Shown one piece after another: positions 57,447 to 64,000 of a stretch of DNA of 64,000 nt; within the stretch, counting starts at the first letter, position 1, and each line of letters starts with the position of its first letter. This stretch comes from an uncultured Eubacterium sp. (GTDB lineage Bacteria > Bacillota > Clostridia > Lachnospirales > CAG-274): positions 62,001 through 126,000 of the forward strand of contig URXK01000001.1 in the NCBI GenBank assembly GCA_900551755.1. The letters are read 5' to 3'. A program made the position numbers and the translations under genes. The notes below the pieces were generated by a model, which had not been told where the DNA came from, made no database searches, and was given only the letters and a program-made list of their open reading frames with translations.

Positions 57447-58670
57447 ATGAAATTAGCAATAATAGGTGGTGGTGCATCAGGTATGGTGGCAGCCATTGAG
57501 GCATCACGAAACAATAAAGATATTGAAATTGTTATACTTGAGAAACTTGACAGAGTAGGAAAAAAGATACTAGCTACAGGTAATGGCAGATGTAATTTCA
57601 GCAATATGAATGCTTCTGTTGATAATTATTATGGCAAAGAAAGAAATTTTGTTTCTTATGCTCTTAATAAATTTGATGTTCACAATACTATTAATTTTTT
57701 TAATAACATTGGTGTATTTCCTAAGGAAGAAAAAAATGGAAAGTTATATCCATTTTCAGAACAAGCAACAGCTGTGTCAGATGCTTTAAGAAATGAAATT
57801 GCAAAACTAGGTATTGAAATTATAACTGGTTTTTGTGTAAGTGATATAAAAAGAAATAAGAAATTTTTTAAATTAGAGGCTAAAGATGGTAGAGTTATAT
57901 TAGCTGAAAAAATAATTATAGCTGGAGGCGGTTGTGCATCACCTGCCTTAGGTTCTGATGGCTCTTGTTTCAAATTGTTAGAAAAAATGGGTCACAGACT
58001 TACAGAACTTAAACCAGCTCTTGTGCAGTTTAAAACAGACCCAACGGAAGTGAAAAGTTTGCAGGGTATTAAGTTTACTGGTAATGTTACTATTATTCAT
58101 AAGGATAAAGCTATTGCTAGTGATTATGGTGAGGTTCTTTTTACTGATTATGGTATATCAGGTCCTCCTATATTTCAGTTATCAGCAAAAACTGCATTTA
58201 AGAAGAATGTTAAGGTTGCTTTAGACTTTATGCCAGAGTATTCACCAAAAGAGGTTTATGATATACTTGAAAGCCGAAAGGACTCATTAGGTCATTTGAC
58301 AATGGAAAATTATTTTGTTGGTCTTTTAAATAAAAGAATTGGAAATCTTGTAGCTAAAAAATCAGGTATAGAAAAACTTTCCTATAAGGTTTGTGACCTT
58401 ACAAAGCAACTTTTGTGGGCTATGGCATCATTAATTAAAGAGTATACTTTAGATATTACAGGTACAAAGGGTTTTCAAAATGCTCAAGTAACAGCTGGTG
58501 GTATAATGACAGAGGATTTTAATAATAAAACAATGGAGTCTAATATTGTGAAAGGACTTTACGCCTGTGGTGAAGTTTTAGATATTTATGGTGACTGTGG
58601 AGGATTTAATTTGCAGTGGGCTTGGAGTAGTGGTAGATTAGCTGGTATGTCTGCTGTAAATAAGGAGTAA
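57447..58670 (+). CDS. HI0933/BaiN-like FAD-dependent oxidoreductase
   Basis: A 407-residue flavoprotein. The N-terminal Rossmann loop IIGGGASGMVAAIEA (residues 5-19) and the family motif LATGNGRCNFSN (~48-59) identify the HI0933-like group. The C-terminal GLYACGEVLDIYGDCGGFNLQWAW is also conserved. Reported activities in the family include bile-acid dehydration-related reduction, but the natural substrate here is unknown. The next FAD protein follows 4 nt after. Confidence 0.85.
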   Translation: MKLAIIGGGASGMVAAIEASRNNKDIEIVILEKLDRVGKKILATGNGRCNFSNMNASVDNYYGKERNFVSYALNKFDVHNTINFFNNIGVFPKEEKNGKLYPFSEQATAVSDALRNEIAKLGIEIITGFCVSDIKRNKKFFKLEAKDGRVILAEKIIIAGGGCASPALGSDGSCFKLLEKMGHRLTELKPALVQFKTDPTEVKSLQGIKFTGNVTIIHKDKAIASDYGEVLFTDYGISGPPIFQLSAKTAFKKNVKVALDFMPEYSPKEVYDILESRKDSLGHLTMENYFVGLLNKRIGNLVAKKSGIEKLSYKVCDLTKQLLWAMASLIKEYTLDITGTKGFQNAQVTAGGIMTEDFNNKTMESNIVKGLYACGEVLDIYGDCGGFNLQWAWSSGRLAGMSAVNKE

Positions 58671-58674
58671 TATT

Positions 58675-60234
58675 ATGCTTAAAATTTCTAATATAAAGAT
58701 TTCAGTTAAACATAAAATAACAAATGACATTTTAATGAATAAATGTAGTAAAATCTTAAAGTGCAATAAAATTCATTCTGTTAAAATTGTTAAAAAGTCA
58801 ATTGATGCTAGAGATAAAAATGATGTTCATTACAATATTTCTGTTGAAGTAAATGTTGATAATGAGCAAAAGTATTTAAAATTAAAAAATGTGTCACAGG
58901 CTAAATCTATTGAATACACCCCAATAACTGAAAGTAATTTTAATAAGCGACCTATAATTATTGGCTTTGGACCTGCTGGTATGTTTGCTGGTCTTACTCT
59001 TGCTAGAGCTGGTGCTAAACCTATTATATTTGAAAGAGGTTATGCTGTTGAGGATAGGCAAAAAGCTATAGATAAGTTTTGGTCTACAGGTGTACTTGAT
59101 ACTAAGTCCAATGTTCAATTTGGAGAAGGTGGTGCAGGTACTTTTTCTGATGGCAAATTGACTACTGGTATAAAAGATGTTCGTTGCCAATTTGTACTTA
59201 AGGAACTTGTTAAATTTGGAGCACCTAATGAAATTATGTATGAAGCTAAGCCTCATATTGGTACAGATAAACTTATAAACATTGTTAGAAACATAAGGGA
59301 AGAAATTATTTCATTAGGTGGAGAAATACACTTTGATAGCAGGGTAAGTTCTATTAATGTTGAAAATGGTGCTTTAAAATCTGTTGAAGTTAATGATAAA
59401 AATTATGATGCAGACAATGTTATTTTAGCTATTGGTCATTCTGCTCGTGATACATTTGAGGAACTTTATAAAAAAGGTGTAGATATTATACAAAAGTCAT
59501 TTTCTATGGGTGTTAGAATTGAGCATAGTCAAGATATGATTAACAAGGCACAGTATGGAGAGTTTGCTAAATATCTTCCCGCTGCTGATTATAAACTTGT
59601 GGCTCATTTGCCTAATGGAAGAAGTGCATATACATTTTGTATGTGTCCAGGTGGTGTAGTTGTTGCAGCAGCCTCAGAGGAAAATAGAGTTGTAACAAAT
59701 GGTATGAGTTATTACAAAAGAGATAAAGAAAATGCTAATGCAGCATTGCTTATTGGTGTCAACACAACTGACTTTGGCTCTGATTATCCTTTGGCTGGTA
59801 TGGAATTACAGCGAAAAATAGAGGGGAGAGCTTTTGAAGTTGGTGGTAGCAATTACAATGCACCAGCACAAAAGGTTGGAGATTTTATTAAAAATGTGCC
59901 TTCTGAAAAAGCTGGAAAAATTACACCAAGTTATAAACCGTCAGTCAAATTTACTGATATAAGAAAAGTATTTCCGGATTTTATTAATGAGTCTATAGGG
60001 CTTGCTTTAACAGAGTTAGATAAAAAAATAAAAGGCTTTGCTAGTGATGATGCTGTTATGACTGCTGTTGAAAGCCGTTCTTCATCTCCTGTTAGAATAA
60101 CTAGAGGTGATAACTATATGTCAACTAATGTAAAGGGACTTTATCCTTGTGGCGAGGGTTGTGGTTATGCTGGAGGTATAATGTCTGCTGCTGTTGATGG
60201 TGTTAGATGTGCAGAGGCATTGCTGCGTAATTAA
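58675..60234 (+). CDS. FAD-dependent dehydrogenase (COG2509-like)
   Basis: A 519-residue flavoprotein. A ~90-residue N-terminal domain precedes the FAD loop PIIIGFGPAGMFAGLTLARAG (residues ~98-118) and a GEGGAGTFSDGKLTTG motif, which is characteristic of this uncharacterised family. The C-terminal GLYPCGEGCGYAGGIMSAAVDG segment is conserved. It pairs with the HI0933-like protein, with GGAG before its ATG. The substrate is unknown. Confidence 0.85.
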   Translation: MLKISNIKISVKHKITNDILMNKCSKILKCNKIHSVKIVKKSIDARDKNDVHYNISVEVNVDNEQKYLKLKNVSQAKSIEYTPITESNFNKRPIIIGFGPAGMFAGLTLARAGAKPIIFERGYAVEDRQKAIDKFWSTGVLDTKSNVQFGEGGAGTFSDGKLTTGIKDVRCQFVLKELVKFGAPNEIMYEAKPHIGTDKLINIVRNIREEIISLGGEIHFDSRVSSINVENGALKSVEVNDKNYDADNVILAIGHSARDTFEELYKKGVDIIQKSFSMGVRIEHSQDMINKAQYGEFAKYLPAADYKLVAHLPNGRSAYTFCMCPGGVVVAAASEENRVVTNGMSYYKRDKENANAALLIGVNTTDFGSDYPLAGMELQRKIEGRAFEVGGSNYNAPAQKVGDFIKNVPSEKAGKITPSYKPSVKFTDIRKVFPDFINESIGLALTELDKKIKGFASDDAVMTAVESRSSSPVRITRGDNYMSTNVKGLYPCGEGCGYAGGIMSAAVDGVRCAEALLRN

Positions 60235-60409
60235 AGTTTTATAATTATCATTTTGTGTATTTACAATAATTGATGTAATAAAGGATTTTGTTTTAATTAC
60301 ATTATACATTAGTTAAGTAAAAAAATTTTGAAAAAATAGTAGATTTTGGCTTAAAATAGTGGTATAATCTATACAATTATTATTTTAATTTTTTTAGGAG
60401 GAATTATAT

Positions 60410-60784
60410 ATGTTAAATGTTGTAAGTACAGATAAGGCTCCTGCTGCTATTGGACCATATTCACAGGGTGTTGTTTTAGATAATATTGTTTTTACATCAG
60501 GTCAGATTGCTATTAATCCAGCAAATGGTCAGATTGAGGCTGAAACTATTGAGGAGCAGACTGAACAGGTTATGAAGAACATTCAGGCTATTCTTGAAGC
60601 TGCTGGTACAGATATGACTAAGGCAGTTAAGACTACTTGTTTCCTTGCAAATATGGACGATTTTGCTAAGTTTAATGAAATTTATGGCAAGTATTTTACT
60701 ACAAAGCCAGCTCGTTCTTGCGTAGCTGTTAAGACATTACCTAAGAATGTTCTTTGTGAAGTAGAAGTAATTGCAGCTAAGTAA
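60410..60784 (+). CDS. ridA: RidA enamine/imine deaminase
   Basis: A 124-residue trimer-forming enzyme. GPYSQGVV (residues ~16-23) and the C-terminal CEVEVIAAK with the key Arg in KPARSCVAV are intact. RidA hydrolyses reactive enamines released by PLP dehydratases such as IlvA, the next gene, 11 nt downstream. AGGAGG precedes the ATG. The pairing is a good functional link. Confidence 0.95.
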   Translation: MLNVVSTDKAPAAIGPYSQGVVLDNIVFTSGQIAINPANGQIEAETIEEQTEQVMKNIQAILEAAGTDMTKAVKTTCFLANMDDFAKFNEIYGKYFTTKPARSCVAVKTLPKNVLCEVEVIAAK

Positions 60785-60795
60785 GGAGTATTGTT

Positions 60796-61992
60796 ATGTT
60801 GACATTAGATAAAGTTTACCACGCAGCCTATACTCTTAAAAGTGTTATAAGAGATACAGCTGTTATTCAAGCACCTAATATTAATCCAGATGCAGATGTT
60901 TATTTAAAGACAGAAAACTTGCAGATTACTGGTTCATTTAAGGTAAGAGGTGCTTATTATAAGATTTCACAGTTAAGTGAAGAAGAAAAGAAAAAGGGTG
61001 TTATTGCTTGTTCAGCTGGTAACCACGCTCAGGGTGTTGCTCTTGCAGCTACAGCTAACGGTATTAAGTCACTTATTTGTTTACCAGATGGTGCTCCTAT
61101 TTCTAAGGTAGAGGCTACTAAGAGATATGGTGCTGATGTTTGCCTTGTTAAGGGTGTTTATGATGATGCTTATGCTAAGGCTATGGAATTAAAGGACGAA
61201 ATGGGTTATACATTTATTCACCCATTTAATGATATTGATGTTATTGCTGGTCAGGGTACTATTGGTCTTGAAATTCTTGACCAAATTCCAGATTTAGATG
61301 CAGTTATTGTACCAATTGGTGGTGGTGGTCTTATTTCTGGTGTTGCCTTTGCTGTTAAGTCTTTAAATCCTAACTGTAAGGTATATGGTGTTCAGGCTGA
61401 GGGTGCTCCTTCAATGTTTAACTCAATTAAGAAGGGTGAAATTTGCAACCTTGACTCTGTTAAGACTATTGCAGATGGTATTGCTGTTAAAACTCCTGGT
61501 GACAATACATTTGATATTTGCTCTAAGTATGTTGATAAGATTGTAACTGTAAGTGATGACGAAGTTGCATCAGCTATTCTTGCTCTTATGGAACAGCAGA
61601 AACTTGTATCTGAGGGTGCTGGTGCTGTATCTGTTGCTGCAGCTATGTTTAATAAGGTTGATGTAAAGGGTAAGAAGGTTTGCTGTCTTATTTCTGGTGG
61701 TAATATTGATGTTACTATTTTATCAAGAGTTATTTCAAGAGGTCTTTTAAGCTCTGGTCGTTCACTTTCTATTAAGATTGAGCTTACAGATAAGCCAGGT
61801 CAACTTGAAGCAGTTTCAAGAATTGTTGCTGACTTAGGTGGTAATATTGTATCTATTTACCACGATAGATATGACTTAAATATTGATATTGTATCTTGTA
61901 TTCTTGATTTAAGAATTGAAACAAGAGACCACGACCATATTAATGAAATTATTAATAAACTTAAAGCAGAAGGCTTTAAAATAGTTGAATAA
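60796..61992 (+). CDS. ilvA: Threonine ammonia-lyase (threonine deaminase)
   Basis: A 398-residue PLP enzyme that converts threonine to 2-oxobutyrate. The PLP lysine lies in TGSFKVRGAYYK (residues ~49-60), the glycine loop is PIGGGGLISG, and a single C-terminal ACT domain spans ~325-398. The one-ACT form is typical of the TdcB/short-IlvA type, distinct from the two-domain Escherichia IlvA. Together with CimA it gives two sources of 2-oxobutyrate. AAGGAG precedes the ATG. Confidence 0.93.
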   Translation: MLTLDKVYHAAYTLKSVIRDTAVIQAPNINPDADVYLKTENLQITGSFKVRGAYYKISQLSEEEKKKGVIACSAGNHAQGVALAATANGIKSLICLPDGAPISKVEATKRYGADVCLVKGVYDDAYAKAMELKDEMGYTFIHPFNDIDVIAGQGTIGLEILDQIPDLDAVIVPIGGGGLISGVAFAVKSLNPNCKVYGVQAEGAPSMFNSIKKGEICNLDSVKTIADGIAVKTPGDNTFDICSKYVDKIVTVSDDEVASAILALMEQQKLVSEGAGAVSVAAAMFNKVDVKGKKVCCLISGGNIDVTILSRVISRGLLSSGRSLSIKIELTDKPGQLEAVSRIVADLGGNIVSIYHDRYDLNIDIVSCILDLRIETRDHDHINEIINKLKAEGFKIVE

Positions 61993-62008
61993 AATTTGAA
62001 AAAAATTG

Positions 62009-62037
62009 TTGACAAGTTCAATTAAGTTTGATATAAT
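62009..62037 (+). promoter_or_regulatory. Consensus sigma-A promoter after ilvA
   Basis: TTGACA (62009-62014) and TATAAT (62032-62037) are both perfect and 17 bp apart. Transcription should begin near 62044. Confidence 0.9.
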
Positions 62038-62045
62038 AATAAACA

Positions 62046-62121
62046 ATTAATGGTAGTTTAAAGCGAATGCTGTAAATGAAAGTTTACACATTCGCTTTTT
62101 TTGTGCGTAAAAACCATTAAT
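62046..62121 (+). promoter_or_regulatory. Promoter-proximal attenuator with nested hairpins
   Basis: A strong intrinsic terminator (AAAGCGAATG with CATTCGCTTT plus an inner TGTAAA/TTTACA stem, then T7) spans about 62060-62102. It is enclosed by a perfect 9-bp pair, ATTAATGGT (62046-62054) with ACCATTAAT (62113-62121). It starts within about 20 nt of the predicted transcription start and precedes the DUF2798-like gene. Confidence 0.7.
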
Positions 62122-62158
62122 ATGGCAGATTATAAAATATTTTTAGGAGGTTAAATTT

Positions 62159-62653
62159 ATGCCAAAGACAAAATTTCAAGAAGTTATTTTTACTATTTTA
62201 ATGGCCGGTGTTATGGTATATGGTTTAGTATGCTATAATATTACCCTTAGTGTAGGTGATTTTACTAATAAAGTATTTTTAATGGCTTTTGGTGAATTAC
62301 CAATTATGTGGTTTATTGCTGTAGCATTAGAGCTTATTTTTGTAGGTGTTTTATCTAAGATTATTGCCTTTAGAATGATTAATCCTGCAAATAGTCAGCC
62401 TTTCTTTATTATGGCTGCTATCTCTGCTGCTTCAGTTTGGTTAATGTGCCCACTTATGAGTTTGGCTGCAACTTTATTGTTTAAGGGTGGATTATTACAG
62501 AGTGAGTTTATTTCAATTTGGATTAAAACTACAGTTCTCAATTTCCCTGTTGCTTTCTTCTGGCAGTTCTTTGTTGCAGGTCCATTAGTTAGATTAATTT
62601 TTGGTCTTATATTTAATAGAAATAATGCACCAGCTGTTGAAGTAGCTGAGTAA
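62159..62653 (+). CDS. DUF2798-like four-helix membrane protein
   Basis: A 164-residue protein with about four membrane helices (residues ~8-28, ~42-65, ~80-102 and ~125-152), matching the DUF2798 pattern. Its function is unknown. AGGAGG precedes the ATG at 62159. It is monocistronic, behind a perfect promoter and an attenuator, and ahead of a strong terminator. Confidence 0.7.
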   Translation: MPKTKFQEVIFTILMAGVMVYGLVCYNITLSVGDFTNKVFLMAFGELPIMWFIAVALELIFVGVLSKIIAFRMINPANSQPFFIMAAISAASVWLMCPLMSLAATLLFKGGLLQSEFISIWIKTTVLNFPVAFFWQFFVAGPLVRLIFGLIFNRNNAPAVEVAE

Positions 62654-62655
62654 TA

Positions 62656-62739
62656 AAAAAATTCCCTAATTATGAAATACTCATTATTGCTAGATTTTAA
62701 GTCTAACATCTGCGATTACTTCATATTAGGGAATTTTTT
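62656..62739. terminator. Long bidirectional terminator
   Basis: AAAAAATTCCCTAAT-TATGAA (62656-62676) pairs with the complement at 62720-62739, with one bulged T and a 43-nt loop; T-runs occur on both strands. It serves the convergent DUF2798-like and DUF4956 genes. Confidence 0.75.
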
Positions 62740-62742
62740 AAT

Positions 62743-63411
62743 TTAAAACTCGCTTGCTGTATCCATAAGTAATGATACAGATAAATTGCCATTTCTGCAT
62801 CTTAACTCATCTATAAATTCTTTTGTTGTTGTATTTTCTTTCATAACAAGTTTATAGTCAAGTTCATATATACTTCCTAAATCAAGTGTAGATACCTTTA
62901 CAAGTTTATGGGATATTGAATATTTTTCAATCAATTCTTCAAAAGCACCTTCAAAGTCAAGACTTTCAGGCACAAGAATTTTTAATTTTCTCTTTAATGT
63001 TTTACCTCCACCAAAGTTGAGCTTTGTAAGTATAAACATTGCTACACAAAGGAAAAGGGTAAACATTCCAGCACAAACAAAATAGCTAATACCGCAAGCA
63101 AGACCAATAGCTACAGTAGCAAATATAAATGAAATATTTTTTGGACTACCAGGCTCACTTCTAAATCTAACAAGGGCAAATGCACCACTAATACTAAGAG
63201 CAGCTGCAATACTATTTCCAATTAACATAATAACAACAGCAGCAACAACTGGTACAATGACTAGGGTGTAACACAGACTTCTGTTATAGTCCTCTTTATC
63301 AGCAGTTATCATATATGTAAAGCTGACTATAAGACCTAATATAAATGCTATTCCCATAGTTTCTATTGTAGTTATATTTGAGTAAACAACTCCTGTAATA
63401 TCATTAAGCAT
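62743..63411 (-). CDS. DUF4956 membrane protein
   Basis: A 222-residue protein. About three to four membrane helices lie in residues 15-130, with the conserved FALVRFRSEPGSPKNISFIF segment near 80-99, and a soluble C-terminal domain follows. DUF4956 proteins are often encoded next to VTC-type polyphosphate polymerase genes, as here (8-nt overlap). The function is unknown, perhaps in polyphosphate handling. Confidence 0.82.
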   Translation of the reverse strand: MLNDITGVVYSNITTIETMGIAFILGLIVSFTYMITADKEDYNRSLCYTLVIVPVVAAVVIMLIGNSIAAALSISGAFALVRFRSEPGSPKNISFIFATVAIGLACGISYFVCAGMFTLFLCVAMFILTKLNFGGGKTLKRKLKILVPESLDFEGAFEELIEKYSISHKLVKVSTLDLGSIYELDYKLVMKENTTTKEFIDELRCRNGNLSVSLLMDTASEF

Positions 63412-64000
63412 AATTTCTTACCTCCATATTTCCGTTTTTAATATAATTTGTATATTCAGTTCCATATTTTGAAAAACTTGTTTTTTGCAAATTATTGTTT
63501 CTTAATATTTCAATAAACCATAATGGCATTCTTTCACTGTATTTTACTTCCATTATCATAGTATTTTCAGGTATAACTCTTTCGCCGAAAATACCAAATT
63601 CAAGACCAACATCACTTCTTCTTGCTATTATATCCTTATCAAATGTCAATCTAAATTCTGGATTGTCTGCACCAAAAAATGCTCGTCTTTTGTATGCTAA
63701 GTATACCTTTGGAACAATGTTATATAGCTTTATAGCATAGCTTAATTCATTTATTATTTGAGCATTCATATAGTCCTTAACTTCTGCTATAGTTCCTGTG
63801 TTAGCAAATCTATATGCTTCACTTAATTTAAAAGTGGTTCTTCTTTTGTTTACACAGCCCTTATATTTTTTCTTTATTTCTAAAAATACTTTTGAATTTT
63901 GACTAGGTGTTCCATAAGAACGAAGTCTTATTTTTTCCTTATATTTAGGCTTTTGTAATGATGTTCTTATTAAGTTGTTATCTTCTGTGTCATAGTATAT
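63404..64000 (-). CDS. VTC-domain polyphosphate polymerase-like protein (C-terminal part)
   Basis: The frame is open from 63404 to the window edge, giving 198 residues without a start. The visible sequence has a VTC-type pattern: LRSYG, FLEIKKKYKG and MIMEVKYSERMPLW with alternating basic and acidic residues lining the tunnel. Eukaryotic VTC4 makes polyphosphate from ATP, and bacterial VTC-domain proteins are usually found with DUF4956, as here. An internal ATG at 63769 is not the true start. Confidence 0.82.
   Translation of the reverse strand: MYYDTEDNNLIRTSLQKPKYKEKIRLRSYGTPSQNSKVFLEIKKKYKGCVNKRRTTFKLSEAYRFANTGTIAEVKDYMNAQIINELSYAIKLYNIVPKVYLAYKRRAFFGADNPEFRLTFDKDIIARRSDVGLEFGIFGERVIPENTMIMEVKYSERMPLWFIEILRNNNLQKTSFSKYGTEYTNYIKNGNMEVRNYA

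Overview
The window looks like a chromosomal segment of a low-GC, anaerobic, spore-forming member of the Clostridia. The evidence is AT-rich sequence with strong AGGAGG ribosome binding sites and consensus sigma-A promoters, [FeFe]-hydrogenases, a spoIIE gene with a Spo0A box, a T-box leader, and clostridial gene neighbourhoods such as tilS-hpt. No phage, integrase, CRISPR array or complete insertion sequence was seen. The exact genus cannot be named from sequence reading alone.

Layout: 1-98 holds the start of a leftward threonine synthase gene. 298-5621 carries nrdR and a four-gene hydrogen operon: a thioredoxin-like ferredoxin, a sensory hydrogenase HydS, a SpoIIE/PP2C-type phosphatase and a catalytic group B-like HydA. 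5666-8247 runs leftward (PAP2-like protein, small membrane protein, prolyl-tRNA synthetase). 8493-10151 holds a CBS/CNNM-type membrane protein and the RNase P RNA. 10269-14977 runs leftward: a WG-repeat/stalk-domain secreted protein, then a folate cluster (folC, an HD hydrolase, folP, a folB-folK fusion). 15140-16130 holds a flavoprotein and a probable structured RNA, perhaps 6S RNA. 16134-23834 is a pyrimidine operon (pyrB-pyrC-pyrF-carA-carB). Its leader looks like enterobacterial pyrBI attenuation: a short peptide ORF, a U-rich tract and a terminator that contains the leader stop codon.

23880-30018 contains a pseudouridine synthase, spoIIE, hpt, tilS and tRNA-Ser(GCU). It also contains two arrays of composite intergenic repeats carrying MITE-like elements with 12-bp terminal inverted repeats. 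30097-36289 holds a PAP2 phosphatase coupled to dapF, cspA, and a leftward surface-glycan set (FAD oxidoreductase, GtrA, large membrane protein). 36503-44050 has a probable pantothenate uptake/CoA pair (ECF S component plus coaX), YlbF, hydrolases, two FMN split-barrel proteins behind a promoter with twin operators, GNAT, YbaK, and a phosphatidylethanolamine set (flippase-like protein, pssA, psd).

44077-61992 is mainly branched-chain amino acid biosynthesis. A T-box leader (specifier read as AUC, Ile) precedes ilvH-ilvC, a GPH symporter and cimA-leuC-leuD-leuB. ilvD-ilvB follow with their own promoter, then two FAD proteins, then ridA-ilvA. Citramalate synthase and threonine deaminase give two routes to 2-oxobutyrate. 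The right end has a DUF2798-like membrane protein behind a promoter-proximal attenuator, and a DUF4956/VTC-type polyphosphate polymerase pair cut by the window edge.
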